In this document: one piece after another, positions 18,123 through 26,875 of the stretch | Layout of the letters: every line of letters begins with the position of its first letter | Numbering within the stretch: position 1 is the stretch's first letter | Source of the DNA: Spirulina sp. SIO3F2 | Lineage (GTDB): Bacteria > Cyanobacteriota > Cyanobacteriia > Cyanobacteriales > Spirulinaceae | Assembly (NCBI GenBank): GCA_010672165.1 | Contig: JAAHHN010000014.1 | Coordinates: 1-57,592, forward strand | Direction of reading: 5' to 3' | Length of the DNA: 57,592 bases | Notes under the pieces: model-generated | Told to the model about the DNA's origin: nothing | Databases searched by the model: none | What the model saw: the letters and a program-made list of their open reading frames with translations, nothing else | Program-made: the position numbers and the translations under genes

Positions 18123-18422
18123 ATGCCAACGTTCAAAGTTACTGTAAAGTGTGCCGCTGAAGGAATTGACGAAACCTTTGATTGTCCTGATGATGAGTAC
18201 ATTCTTGATGTCGCCGATGACAAAGGGATTGAACTCCCCTACTCCTGTCGTGCAGGCGCTTGCTCCACCTGTGCGGGCAAACTTGTCACGGGTTCTATTG
18301 ACCAAGGTGATCAGTCCTTCTTGGATGATGAACAAGTTGCAAATGGTTACATCTTGACTTGTGTCGCTTATCCCACCTCTGACTGTGTCATTGAAACCCA
18401 TAAAGAAGAAGATCTCTACTAA
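18123..18422 (+). CDS. petF: Plant-type [2Fe-2S] ferredoxin
   Basis: Soluble electron carrier that takes electrons from photosystem I and hands them to ferredoxin-NADP reductase, nitrogen and sulfur assimilation enzymes, thioredoxin reductase and bilin reductases. 99 residues, the standard size. The cluster ligands are Cys42, Cys47, Cys50 and Cys80 in [14 protein letters not shown] and ILTCVAYP. The protein is strongly acidic, as PSI-linked ferredoxins are. A GAGGAG ribosome-binding site lies 11 bp before the ATG. A strong intrinsic terminator follows at 18452-18492, so it is monocistronic. The long upstream region suggests its own regulated promoter, but I could not fix the -10 box. Confidence 0.97.
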   Translation: MPTFKVTVKCAAEGIDETFDCPDDEYILDVADDKGIELPYSCRAGACSTCAGKLVTGSIDQGDQSFLDDEQVANGYILTCVAYPTSDCVIETHKEEDLY

Positions 18423-18451
18423 TTGAGATTAGCTTAGAACAATACAACCCT

Positions 18452-18492
18452 AGACTTGTTGGAGTTAGATTCTAGCTTCAATAAGTCTTTTT
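18452..18492 (+). terminator. Intrinsic terminator after petF
   Basis: A 17-bp stem (AGACTTGTTGGAGTTAG paired with CTAGCTTCAATAAGTCT, with three G-U pairs) and a 3-base loop is followed by TTTTTC. It lies 30 bp after the petF stop and 19 bp before the 3' end of the convergent cyclase gene, so it may serve both. Confidence 0.87.
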
Positions 18493-18510
18493 CAATATCC
18501 CCATACACCC

Positions 18511-20097
18511 CTACTTCTCGGTAAACTGCCATGTGCCGTCCCAATGTTCAGGTAGCCCTTGTTCTAGTAGTAAATTAATACGTTTGAGATAAAGCTGAAC
18601 AGGTCGATCTTGGGAATTGTGGTCTAGAACTCTCTGAAAATACAGTGCTGCTTCATCCAAGTTGCCTTCACGGTAACAACTAATTGCCACTTCAAAGTCG
18701 GGTTGGGTTTCATGTTTGAGTTGGCGGATGGCTTCAGACTCACCGTCAAACACTTCGTAGATAGCGATCGCTTCGTGGCGACCCTTTACCACTGCGCGAT
18801 CGATAAACCGGATGTTATAGTGCATTGGGTTAGATAGCTGCTCTAGAACCGCTTCTGAAATCAGCAATGAAACTCCATAAAATTTGGTTAGGCCCTCTAA
18901 TCGGGCGGCAAGGTTAACGCTATCAGAAAAGGCATCACCCTGCATCCGTCCCGATTCGCCCACAATGCCCACCATCACCCGACCAAAGTGAATGCCGACC
19001 CCTACTGTGATCATCGGGTAGTTTTTCGCACGTTGATGTTCATTGAATACCTGTACCTTTTCGAGATGAGCGATTCCTCCAGCAACCGCATCATCTGCGG
19101 ACTGAGGAAAGGCTGCCATAATGCCATCGCCCATATATTTGACAATAAAACCGCGACAAGCCCGAAGCGCAGGGGAAACCGCGCCAAGATATTGGTTCAC
19201 GAAATCAAAGCTATCTTGAGGGGTCATCCGCTCGGCCAGCGTTGTAAAGGCGCGAATATCCGAGAACATCACAGCCATGTCCATGCTGACATGTTCGCCC
19301 AGCCTCACGTTCACCAAGCTGTCGCGGCGCAAAAATTGGAGATATTCTCTGGGGACAAAACGAGCAAATTGGTTACGCTGTTGGGCTAACTCGCGTTCTG
19401 CCGTTTTGCGTTCACTAATATCAATTCCAACGAGGACAATTCCCTGGCCCTGATCATATTTCTGTGCCACTAAGAGATAATGCTGGAGCTGGCCCTCAAG
19501 GGTAACCGGGAGTTCCTGGGCGGTGGATTCGAGCGGGCTATCAAGAAATTGATAGACAAATTCTTCAAATTCGGAGGACTGGCCCGAAAAGCCGACGGGT
19601 TGATTCACAAAGTCACTGGTTTTAAGGGACACCAACTCAGCCAAATGGCGATTGACCCCAATATATCGACCTTGACAATCAATCCAAGCAATACTACCCG
19701 GTACAGCATCAAGAACCGCTTCAAGTTGATTTTTGGCTTGGGCAAGTTGCTGTTCTCTAGCTCGCACTGTTTCCACCATTTGCCCGAAGACCCGAGCCAA
19801 TAGACCGAGTTCATCTGTGCGAGGGGTTACATCCCGCAGTTGTATCGCATCAAAGGTATTGCTCTCGACTGCCACAGCCGCTTCAATGATCTTGCCGACT
19901 TGCTTGATATAGCTCGACATCGTCTTATTTTGTTCATAGAGCTGGTTTTCCAGTTCTGTGGCATGCTCAGTAATGGTTTCGGCCAACAATTCAGCTTCTT
20001 CTCTGGCATCTTTAGCCTCAGTCAATTGATGCGTCAGGTTGGCAATATGATTGAGTAGTTCGGCTTTGGAGAGTGTATCAAGATCATTATTGTTCAT
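18511..20097 (-). CDS. Class III adenylate cyclase with PAS domain
   Basis: Makes cAMP from ATP; 528 residues. Residues about 1-115 are helical coiled coil. A PAS-like domain (LEAVLDAVPGSIAWIDCQG to VLVGIDISERKTAE) spans about 125-235. The cyclase domain (about 270-450) has metal-binding Asp280 (VMFSDIRAFTTLAE) and Asp324 (KYMGDGIMAAF) and the transition-state motif SVNLAARLEG; Lys in IVKYMGD and Asp in FSDSVN favour ATP over GTP. The C-terminus (about 465-520) looks like one or two TPR-type helical pairs. There is no membrane segment, so it is cytosolic. The ATG at 20097 is preferred to an in-frame start at 20139, which would add hydrophobic residues of no clear role. A CpdA-like phosphodiesterase lies two genes upstream. 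Confidence 0.9.
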   Translation of the reverse strand: MNNNDLDTLSKAELLNHIANLTHQLTEAKDAREEAELLAETITEHATELENQLYEQNKTMSSYIKQVGKIIEAAVAVESNTFDAIQLRDVTPRTDELGLLARVFGQMVETVRAREQQLAQAKNQLEAVLDAVPGSIAWIDCQGRYIGVNRHLAELVSLKTSDFVNQPVGFSGQSSEFEEFVYQFLDSPLESTAQELPVTLEGQLQHYLLVAQKYDQGQGIVLVGIDISERKTAERELAQQRNQFARFVPREYLQFLRRDSLVNVRLGEHVSMDMAVMFSDIRAFTTLAERMTPQDSFDFVNQYLGAVSPALRACRGFIVKYMGDGIMAAFPQSADDAVAGGIAHLEKVQVFNEHQRAKNYPMITVGVGIHFGRVMVGIVGESGRMQGDAFSDSVNLAARLEGLTKFYGVSLLISEAVLEQLSNPMHYNIRFIDRAVVKGRHEAIAIYEVFDGESEAIRQLKHETQPDFEVAISCYREGNLDEAALYFQRVLDHNSQDRPVQLYLKRINLLLEQGLPEHWDGTWQFTEK

Positions 20098-20282
20098 ACC
20101 GTACAACCCAAGGGTTCCGAACAGAAGCGTAACAAGCATTCAGCGTAAAGACGATGTTCTTTATCCTACTCTATGACCATAGTGTTGACCGGATCATTCA
20201 GCAGGAGAAGACTTTTTACGCATTGTGCTAAGTTGCATCAGGGGCAATGAATCATTTCAATAACCAACTTCGACCCCTGATA

Positions 20283-21050
20283 TTACTGCTCCGTATCTGT
20301 ATTTCGGTGTGCTGATGGGTGGTGCAATGCCCAGCGCATTTGCCGTAAAACGCCACGGAGCAACGCAACTTCCCCGCCAGACAGAGCAGCTCGATGGTAC
20401 AGGTGGCGAAACTTAGCCATTCGCGCTGCTGCTGTATGGGGTTGGAGATAATCAATTTCGAGCAACAGATTTTCTAGATCTTGATAGTAACCTTCGAGTT
20501 GCTCCAGGGGGGCTAAGGCGGGAGTTTGTTCTGGAGCGATCGCGGCGATCGGCTCAGGCCCAAGCACTGCTTGGTGGAGTTCATAGCAGCAAACCGCAAC
20601 AGCTTGGGCTAGGTTCAGAGAGCTATAGTCCGAGTTAACCGGAATCTTAAGCCAATGTTGGGCATAGCTCAGTTCCTGGTTACTTAAACCGCGATCTTCA
20701 CGACCAAAAATAAGAGCCGCCTCAATGGAGCTGGCAAGCAGCCAAGGCATAAGTTGACGTGGTGTGTTGAGGGGATTGGGCAAATCCCGTTCACGGGCCG
20801 TGGTGGCAATGGCGCGATCGCACCCCACCAGTGCTTCGGGCAAGGTGTCAACAACTTGAGCCGCCATCAGCACATCCAGGGCATGAACGGCCATTTGTCG
20901 GGCTTCGGGGGCCAGAGGGTCGCATTGGGGATTAACTAACACCAATTGGGTCAGGCCCATATTTTTCATTACCCGGGCGATCGACCCCACGTTGAGCGGC
21001 CCAGCCGGCTCAACGAGGACAATCCGAATTGTATCCAGCGGCAACGCCAT
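20283..21050 (-). CDS. trmJ: tRNA (cytidine/uridine-2'-O)-methyltransferase, TrmJ type
   Basis: SPOUT-class enzyme that 2'-O-methylates a tRNA anticodon-loop nucleotide (position 32 in known TrmJ) using S-adenosylmethionine. The protein is 255 residues from the chosen ATG. The N-terminal motif IRIVLVEPAGPLNVGSIARV binds substrate, and the C-terminal knot motifs LIFGREDRGLSNQEL and IPVNSDYSSLNLAQAVAV form the SAM site. The C-terminal part (about residues 170-250) is a helical tail as in TrmJ. The ATG at 21050 sits right before the conserved strand; a start at 21140 would overlap the divergent gene. The paralogue TrmL/TrmH cannot be fully excluded. Confidence 0.83.
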   Translation of the reverse strand: MALPLDTIRIVLVEPAGPLNVGSIARVMKNMGLTQLVLVNPQCDPLAPEARQMAVHALDVLMAAQVVDTLPEALVGCDRAIATTARERDLPNPLNTPRQLMPWLLASSIEAALIFGREDRGLSNQELSYAQHWLKIPVNSDYSSLNLAQAVAVCCYELHQAVLGPEPIAAIAPEQTPALAPLEQLEGYYQDLENLLLEIDYLQPHTAAARMAKFRHLYHRAALSGGEVALLRGVLRQMRWALHHPSAHRNTDTEQ

Positions 21051-21130
21051 AACAAATGATGCCAACAACTTGGGTTGGAGCGAGAAACTGAAGCTCCTAT
21101 GATAGTTGAGACCTGCCACCAAACGATCCC

Positions 21131-22219
21131 ATGCCCCCATTCCGCTACCGTCTAGGCATTATCAGCGACCCCCATATTGCTTTGCCGGAGACCATTTGGC
21201 AGCATCAGAGCCGTTTTCATTTGGTGGAAGTAAGCCTGTCTGCTTTCGAGCAAGCGATCGCCCGGTTCCAAGCTTGTGGTGTTGATGCGTTGCTCCTACC
21301 TGGCGATCTCACCCAACATGGCGAACTGGTGAATCATCATTGGTTGCAACAAACTCTGACTGCTTTACCATTTCCGGCTTACGTCGTGCCAGGCAACCAT
21401 GATGTGATTTATCCCAGAGCGACAGATGGCGTACTGGGCTTGGCGGAATTTCCCAGCCAATACGCCGCTTTTGGCTACTCAGATGCAGCACAGCCCTGGT
21501 ATCACTGCGCGCTAACACCTGGACTGCATTTGGTTGGTTTGAATTCCAATCAGTTTGATGCTGACGGTAACCAACAGGGGTATCTAGATGAAGCACAACT
21601 GGATTGGTTGGTGACAACGTTGACCGAGTTGCGCGATCGCTGCGTGATTGTGATGGTGCATCACAACTCTGTAGAACATTTGCCGGATCAACTTAACCAT
21701 CCTTTGGGGCGGCGTTATATGCTCGACAATGCCCCGCAAGTGCGCCAGGTGCTACGAGACGGTGGTGTGCGCTTGGTGTTCACTGGTCATCTCCATGTGC
21801 AGGATATTGCCCAGCAGGATGGCATCTGGGAAATTGCCACCGGGTCGCTGGTGAGCTATCCCCATCCCTATCGGGTGGTTGAACTATGCCAGGATGATCA
21901 GGGCCAACTCACTGTACAGATAGAATCATTCCACATCACCCAAGCCCCCGGTTACGAAAACCTTCAGGACTATTCCCGCGACTGGATTGGCGATCGCTCT
22001 TTCCCGTTTATGAAGCAGCTGGCTGAACTGCCACCTTTAAACCTACCGGAGACTGAAGCAGATGAATTAGCAAAGCAATTGCGCTATTTTTGGGCAGAGA
22101 TTGCCGAGGGCGATCGCACTTTCTCCTTTGCAGAGCAGCCCCCAGCAGTTCAGCAATGGCTCGAACGATTTAGCGCGGGTGAACCCCAGCAAGATAATCA
22201 GGCGCTGTTGCGTTTGTAA
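21131..22219 (+). CDS. Metallophosphoesterase, CpdA/Icc-like (class III cyclic-nucleotide phosphodiesterase family)
   Basis: 362 residues with the calcineurin-like dimetal motifs in order: ISDPHI, LPGDLTQHGELV, VPGNHDVI, VMVHHNSV and FTGHLHVQD. This order and spacing match the CpdA/Icc group that hydrolyses 3',5'-cAMP, though related proteins act on other phosphoesters. The C-terminal 90 residues (about 270-362) are an extra helical extension. There is no signal peptide; it is cytosolic. The divergent trmJ start is 80 bp away. An adenylate cyclase gene lies just beyond trmJ, which makes a cAMP role plausible but not proven. Confidence 0.85.
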   Translation: MPPFRYRLGIISDPHIALPETIWQHQSRFHLVEVSLSAFEQAIARFQACGVDALLLPGDLTQHGELVNHHWLQQTLTALPFPAYVVPGNHDVIYPRATDGVLGLAEFPSQYAAFGYSDAAQPWYHCALTPGLHLVGLNSNQFDADGNQQGYLDEAQLDWLVTTLTELRDRCVIVMVHHNSVEHLPDQLNHPLGRRYMLDNAPQVRQVLRDGGVRLVFTGHLHVQDIAQQDGIWEIATGSLVSYPHPYRVVELCQDDQGQLTVQIESFHITQAPGYENLQDYSRDWIGDRSFPFMKQLAELPPLNLPETEADELAKQLRYFWAEIAEGDRTFSFAEQPPAVQQWLERFSAGEPQQDNQALLRL

Positions 22220-22302
22220 ATCTGCGAACACAGCCGTAGTACAGAACGACAGAAATAAGCCATCCATTCAAAACTCACAGAATACCTGTTGTACAAGCAT
22301 TT

Positions 22303-22330
22303 TGAACTCTGAACTTTGAGCCCTGAACTC
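22303..22330 (+). repeat. Heptanucleotide tandem repeat, four units
   Basis: Units TGAACTC, TGAACTT, TGAGCCC, TGAACTC, the same family as at 3354-3381 and 3571-3619. It lies between the convergent ends of the phosphoesterase and SWIM genes, 12 bp from the latter's stop codon. Confidence 0.8.
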
Positions 22331-22342
22331 CGCCTCGCGGTA

Positions 22343-23155
22343 CTAGGGGGTCTCTTTGCCTTCAGCGATCGCGATCGCCTGCTGAGAAACCTGAGTGTAC
22401 ACCGTGCGGAGATAGTCCTGCACTGCTGCCGCCTCAGCCGTAGGAAAGGGGGGCGCACCCAGACGCTCTAGCAAAGCTTGGGGATTTGCTGGCGGTTTGA
22501 TTTTGGCTAATTTTGGGTCAAGGGCATCATCGAAAGACCAAAAGCGCTCCATTACAATCGGGTTACTGGTTTTGCGATCGCGGGTACGATTTGACTTGAC
22601 CCAACTGCGGCGTACACTTTTGGGGCCTTTAGCTCGAAGCTGACGGAGAGATTCAAGAATTTGAGTCTTGGTGCGGCCCCGCAACTGAAAAATCACGAAA
22701 GGATCTTCACTAAAGCGATCGGCCAGTTGATAGTAAACTGCACCAATGTGTTTGCAAGGATTGGCTTTGTCAAGGCAAGTGCAACGGGAGTGAACATCCG
22801 AGAGTGTGAAGGGAAAGAGACTCAATCCGCCTGAGGTAAAGACTTGCTCAATATCACTAGGCATCTCACCCGCCAAAAGCTCTGCTGAATAGAGTGCTTT
22901 TTTGGAGAGTGACTCAACAATATAATGCCAATCTTCCTTACTAAACGGATTCAGAGACATCGTGACTTCATAGGGTTCAGAATCACTCCCTTTAACTTTG
23001 GCAATCACACGTGGTCCCTGAAACTCAATTTTGAGTACATTGCCCTCGTTAGCATAACGCCGGGCCCGTTCAAGGCGCTTTTTAAAACGATAGGAATCGA
23101 GCAGTTCAAGCCACCGCTCTACCCACCATTCACGTTTTTCAATGGTGTAAGTCAT
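22343..23155 (-). CDS. SWIM zinc-finger protein
   Basis: 270 residues with a central SWIM motif: CxC at RCTCLD and CxH at PCKH, near residues 124-137, which binds zinc and usually nucleic acid or protein. SWIM proteins are often encoded beside SNF2-type helicases; none is here. The N-terminal part is a helix-rich basic region (KKRLERARRYANEGNVL) followed by a beta region that resembles the pre-SWIM fold (VLKIEFQGPRVIAKVKGSD). The C-terminal third is basic (RRSWVKSNRTRDRKTSN) and then helical. Complete and of normal length for cyanobacterial homologues. Role in the cell unknown. Confidence 0.85.
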   Translation of the reverse strand: MTYTIEKREWWVERWLELLDSYRFKKRLERARRYANEGNVLKIEFQGPRVIAKVKGSDSEPYEVTMSLNPFSKEDWHYIVESLSKKALYSAELLAGEMPSDIEQVFTSGGLSLFPFTLSDVHSRCTCLDKANPCKHIGAVYYQLADRFSEDPFVIFQLRGRTKTQILESLRQLRAKGPKSVRRSWVKSNRTRDRKTSNPIVMERFWSFDDALDPKLAKIKPPANPQALLERLGAPPFPTAEAAAVQDYLRTVYTQVSQQAIAIAEGKETP

Positions 23156-23515
23156 TTAGCGTCTAGATAGATGAATGCAAATATGCGATCAACTGGTAAG
23201 CCGAGTCCGATCAGTAACGTTGTGTAAATAGCTTTTGAAACAAAGATTTTGTTCTGATCTAAGCTCGTTACACCAAACCATAAACAATCTCGATTTGTCA
23301 AAGGGAATTCGAGATTCCGGTGCAAATGTATAGGTTAGGTTCCAAAATGGCTGTCATTTAGGATGTGCCATCCATATTACTCTGAAATTCTCCAGAATTA
23401 CGAAGGATCTCGCTTTCATACTGTTGAGCAATCTGACTGAATACCAAACTGTGCTGATTAATTCGGGAAGGCGTAACATCTGTCGATATCGACTCTGCCC
23501 TAACTCAGGCGTGTC

Positions 23516-23631
23516 ATCAGTTAACTCTAGAAGCCTGACGAGACAAAGGATAGAGTGCCCGATCCAAAAACAGAAAAAGAGACTGTAAGTCCGTCATCAC
23601 AAGAGTTTGAAGTCTAACTGACGACAGACCC
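23516..23631. mobile_element. MITE-like element, family 1, copy C
   Basis: Inner sequence CCCGATCCAAAAACAG and ACAAGAGTTTGAAGTCTAAC matches copy A (6103-6228). The right end is CTGACGACAGACCC followed by TA (23632-23633); the left end has decayed (GGCGTGTCATCAG without a TA). The right TA plus the last element base encodes the TAG stop codon of the P450 gene. No ORF. Confidence 0.83.
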
Positions 23632-24989
23632 TAATGACTCAAAGACAGAACTTTGCGTGGGGTCACACGGCAAGGTATTCCCCCTTGCGGTGCGAGGTTA
23701 ACCCCCCGCCGGGCTAACCGAGACGGTGACACGTTGACTAACTCTAGGTCATATTGTTGCAACACCGTTGCCAGCACCAGCTTAAGTTCAAACTGTGCAA
23801 AGGCGTAACCAATACAGAGCCGTGCCCCTGCACCAAAGGGAAGGAATTCATAGGGGGCAGGTTTCCAGTCTAAGAAGCGTTCAGGCCGGAATTGTTCCGG
23901 CTGGGGATAAAGCGCTGGATTACGATGCAGGAGATAGGTGCAAACGACGATGCGTCGTTGGGCAGGCAAGAGGTAGGGGCCAAGCTGCACTGGGTTGGGG
24001 CCACTGCGAGGGAAAATTACGGGGGCGGGTGAACTCCAGCGGAGGACTTCTTGACAAACAGCATTGAGATAAGGCAATCGAGCGATCGCCATCGGTTCAG
24101 GATTCTCACCCAAACCTGCCAACTCCGTCCGTAGCCGCTCTCGCACATCCGCTCGGGCATATACCCAATAGAGTGCCCACGCCAAACTGATCGCAGTGGT
24201 CTCATAGCCCGCGATCAAAAAGGTTAGCATCTCATCCATGATCTCACCATCACTCAGGCCAACTCCCACCTCATCCTGCGCCGACATCAGCAGGCTCAAT
24301 ATATCTTCACCCTCCGGTTGCTGACGACGGGCGTCAATTTCTGCTTGTAGCACCTGAAACAGTTGGCGACGCTGCCATTGCATCCGTCCCCAAGGACTCC
24401 AACGTCCCCAGTCTTGTTGCAACGGTTTAACTAAAATTAGGCTCGATCGCAGGGGTGAACTTAGGATCTTGAGCATTTCAAGCAACCGACGGCTCACTTC
24501 AGTGGTGCGGGAACCAGGCTTTAAGCCAAATATTGCTTTGAGGATCACCTCAAACGAGATCTGTTGCATAAGGTGGAAGACATCCACAGGGCGATCGCGG
24601 GGCAAGGTGACAAAATGCTCCTCAGTGGCGGTGATCATCACGCTGGCGTAAGCTTTCATCCGTTCGCCATGAAAGGGGGGCATCAGCAGTTTGCGGTGTT
24701 GGCGATGGCGATCGCCTTCTAGGGTCAGTAGGGAATTTTCCCCAAGCAGTGGCGCAAGCAAGGCCACATTCGTTCCCACCTTGAGCTGGTCGCTCTGGCG
24801 TAGCACCGCTTCAACAACGATCGGATCGCAGGTGAACGTGAGGATATCCCACCAGCCAAATGCAACGGTAAAGGTGTTTCCAGTTTGGCGGCGAGCTTGC
24901 TCAAGATAGTGAACAGGGCGGAGCAACCAATTAACCAATTGCCACAAAGAATTCATTTGCAGCGGCGGGGGTGTAGGGAGATGGGTCAT
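23631..24989 (-). CDS. Cytochrome P450, CYP110-like
   Basis: Heme monooxygenase of 452 residues. Visible motifs are the I-helix oxygen-binding AGYETTAIS, the K-helix EVLR (ExxR), the PERF region RFRPERFLDW and the heme loop FGAGARLCIG with the cysteine ligand. It resembles the cyanobacterial CYP110 family, whose members oxidise fatty acids, alkanes or terpenes. There is no N-terminal membrane anchor, so it is soluble or peripheral. A sulfotransferase gene lies 137 bp upstream in the same direction. Its stop codon TAG coincides with the right boundary of a family-1 element, so the last codon position could reflect the insertion. An alternative start at the ATG 11 codons inside (MNSLWQ) is possible. 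Confidence 0.88.
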   Translation of the reverse strand: MTHLPTPPPLQMNSLWQLVNWLLRPVHYLEQARRQTGNTFTVAFGWWDILTFTCDPIVVEAVLRQSDQLKVGTNVALLAPLLGENSLLTLEGDRHRQHRKLLMPPFHGERMKAYASVMITATEEHFVTLPRDRPVDVFHLMQQISFEVILKAIFGLKPGSRTTEVSRRLLEMLKILSSPLRSSLILVKPLQQDWGRWSPWGRMQWQRRQLFQVLQAEIDARRQQPEGEDILSLLMSAQDEVGVGLSDGEIMDEMLTFLIAGYETTAISLAWALYWVYARADVRERLRTELAGLGENPEPMAIARLPYLNAVCQEVLRWSSPAPVIFPRSGPNPVQLGPYLLPAQRRIVVCTYLLHRNPALYPQPEQFRPERFLDWKPAPYEFLPFGAGARLCIGYAFAQFELKLVLATVLQQYDLELVNVSPSRLARRGVNLAPQGGIPCRVTPRKVLSLSH

Positions 24990-25126
24990 GACAGCTCAGG
25001 GATGAGGAATTAGTCTGATCCTAGGCGCTTAGATAGAAGGACGTCAGGGGGAAAAAGTGGCCAATCTGTCCGACTGAGGGATGGGATGTCCACTGAAAAT
25101 CCCGCTTTCTCCTTGCCCCGACAAAC

Positions 25127-26089
25127 TTAATGCCAAGACTTTTTGAGATAGCGGCGATCGATCGCGTTGAGTTGATATTGCAGCGGACGATGGAGAGCGG
25201 TGAGGTGGAGTTTGCGGGTGAGGGTTTCTTGCAAAAAGAGTTGCCAGCCGTAGCGTTTGAGGCGAAATTGGGCGCGGGCAAGGCGGCTTTGGATGCGGAG
25301 ATAGAGGCGATCGCGTCCGTTCAAGTTCAATTGTGGGAATTTGCTGATAGTGTAACCTCGTTGCTGGAGCCAATGGCCCACACGGGCTTCAATGCACTGA
25401 ATCTGGTGGGGGGTGAGCTGCCGTTGCCAGAGCTGACAGGTTTTGGGATTGGGTAACTCGTAGTCAGTATAGTCGGTATAACTGAGCATGGCCACATCGT
25501 AAGCAACTCCGACAAAAGCACAGAGTTGGTTGAGCATTGTGGGGTGCTCAGCCATCAAGTCTTCGTAGCGCAAATTAAATTGGCGATCGCTGGGTAGTTG
25601 GGAGGCAAACCGTTCCCAAAGTTGTTCAGCAATTAGCCATCGCTCAACCCCCATCCAGACATTGCCATACCAACCGAGGTTGACCGCATCTTGAGCTACG
25701 TCTCGGGGGTCACGGACAATGTGGATAAAGCGGGCGTTGGGCCAGATCTGCAACAGTTGGTCAAAATGACGGTGGACGATCGCGCCCACGATCGGTTTTT
25801 GGTGGCGTTCCTGCTGTTGGCTCAAAAAGCTCTGGATCAGTTCCGGGTAGCTGAGGGTGGTGTCAATAATAAAGCCTCGAGATTGGAAGATGCGGTGAGT
25901 CGCTAGCCAGTCGTAGTAGGCCTGGAGTTCGGGGAATTGTCCCTGCTCATCGATGCGATCGACCGCATATTCAAATTCATCACACCAAGTCACTTGGGGG
26001 TGGTTGTGGAGCATCAAGCGCAGAAGCACTGTGCCGGAGCATTCGGCCCCCACCAGGAAGATCGGGGCAGGATAGGCGGTCTCGGTCAT
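25127..26089 (-). CDS. Sulfotransferase-like protein
   Basis: 320 residues with the sulfotransferase fold. The 5'-phosphosulfate loop appears as FLVGAECSGTVLLRLML near residue 11; bacterial members usually have PRSGTT there, so the Arg/Lys is Cys in this protein. The 3'-phosphate motif is FIHIVRDPRDVAQDAV near residue 122. The predicted reaction is transfer of sulfate from PAPS to a hydroxyl or amine. The C-terminal 60 residues are basic and aromatic. The acceptor is unknown; the adjacent P450 could provide a hydroxyl group. The gene is transcribed divergently from pyrE. Confidence 0.8.
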   Translation of the reverse strand: MTETAYPAPIFLVGAECSGTVLLRLMLHNHPQVTWCDEFEYAVDRIDEQGQFPELQAYYDWLATHRIFQSRGFIIDTTLSYPELIQSFLSQQQERHQKPIVGAIVHRHFDQLLQIWPNARFIHIVRDPRDVAQDAVNLGWYGNVWMGVERWLIAEQLWERFASQLPSDRQFNLRYEDLMAEHPTMLNQLCAFVGVAYDVAMLSYTDYTDYELPNPKTCQLWQRQLTPHQIQCIEARVGHWLQQRGYTISKFPQLNLNGRDRLYLRIQSRLARAQFRLKRYGWQLFLQETLTRKLHLTALHRPLQYQLNAIDRRYLKKSWH

Positions 26090-26229
26090 TGACTACAGCA
26101 AGGGAAGCATTGGGGGTTTTACCTTTTTTTCCACGATGGCATAGAAAATCCGGGTTCTGCAATTAAGCGCTAATAACGTTGCGCTCAGTTTTTAACTACA
26201 CTGATAAAGCTGTATTCTCAATCCCCCTC

Positions 26230-26799
26230 ATGACCGCCCCTGACCTCCGCCCCCAACTCCTCACCCAACTGCTCCAATACGCTTACCAAGAAGGCGACTT
26301 CACCCTCTCCTCCGGTCAAAAAAGCACCTATTACATCAACGGCAAACAGGTCACGCTCCGGGCGGAAGGGGCTTTGCTCGTGGGGCGGATTCTCGGGGCC
26401 ATGCTGCCGCCAAATACCGCAGCGGTTGGGGGACTCACCCTTGGCGCTGACCCTATGGTCTCGGCTGTCAGCATCGTCTCCGCTCTCGAATCCCGACCGA
26501 TCCCCGCGCTGATCATACGCAAAAAGCCCAAAGGTCATGGCACCAAAGCCTACATCGAAGGGCCAAACTTGCCTGCTAGCGCGAATGTTGTGGTTCTTGA
26601 AGATGTGGTCACCACTGGGCAATCTGCCATGTTTGCGGTCGAGAAACTCCGCGAAGCAGGCTACACCGTCAACCACATCATTGCGCTGGTGGATCGCGAG
26701 CAGGGGGGTCAGGAACTCTATGCAGCAGAAGGGATTCACTTTGAGGCAGTCTTCTCAATTCGAGATCTGCAAGCAGCGGCAAAGGCAGCCCAAGAGTAG
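26230..26799 (+). CDS. pyrE: Orotate phosphoribosyltransferase
   Basis: Makes OMP from orotate and PRPP in pyrimidine synthesis. 189 residues from the chosen ATG, normal for the family. The PRPP-binding signature is NVVVLEDVVTTGQSAMFA, and orotate-side motifs SSGQKSTYYINGKQV and RKKPKGHGTKAYIEGP are present. The ATG at 26230 opens the conserved domain; the upstream in-frame start at 26179 lies in the intergenic region shared with the divergent sulfotransferase gene. The next gene is convergent cobA, with 76 bp between them. Confidence 0.95.
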   Translation: MTAPDLRPQLLTQLLQYAYQEGDFTLSSGQKSTYYINGKQVTLRAEGALLVGRILGAMLPPNTAAVGGLTLGADPMVSAVSIVSALESRPIPALIIRKKPKGHGTKAYIEGPNLPASANVVVLEDVVTTGQSAMFAVEKLREAGYTVNHIIALVDREQGGQELYAAEGIHFEAVFSIRDLQAAAKAAQE

Positions 26800-26875
26800 T
26801 TATTTACGGTAGGTGAGATACTCACGCTACAGACATTGAGCGATAGATATCGTGAATTTCAATTGCTAGCGGAAA

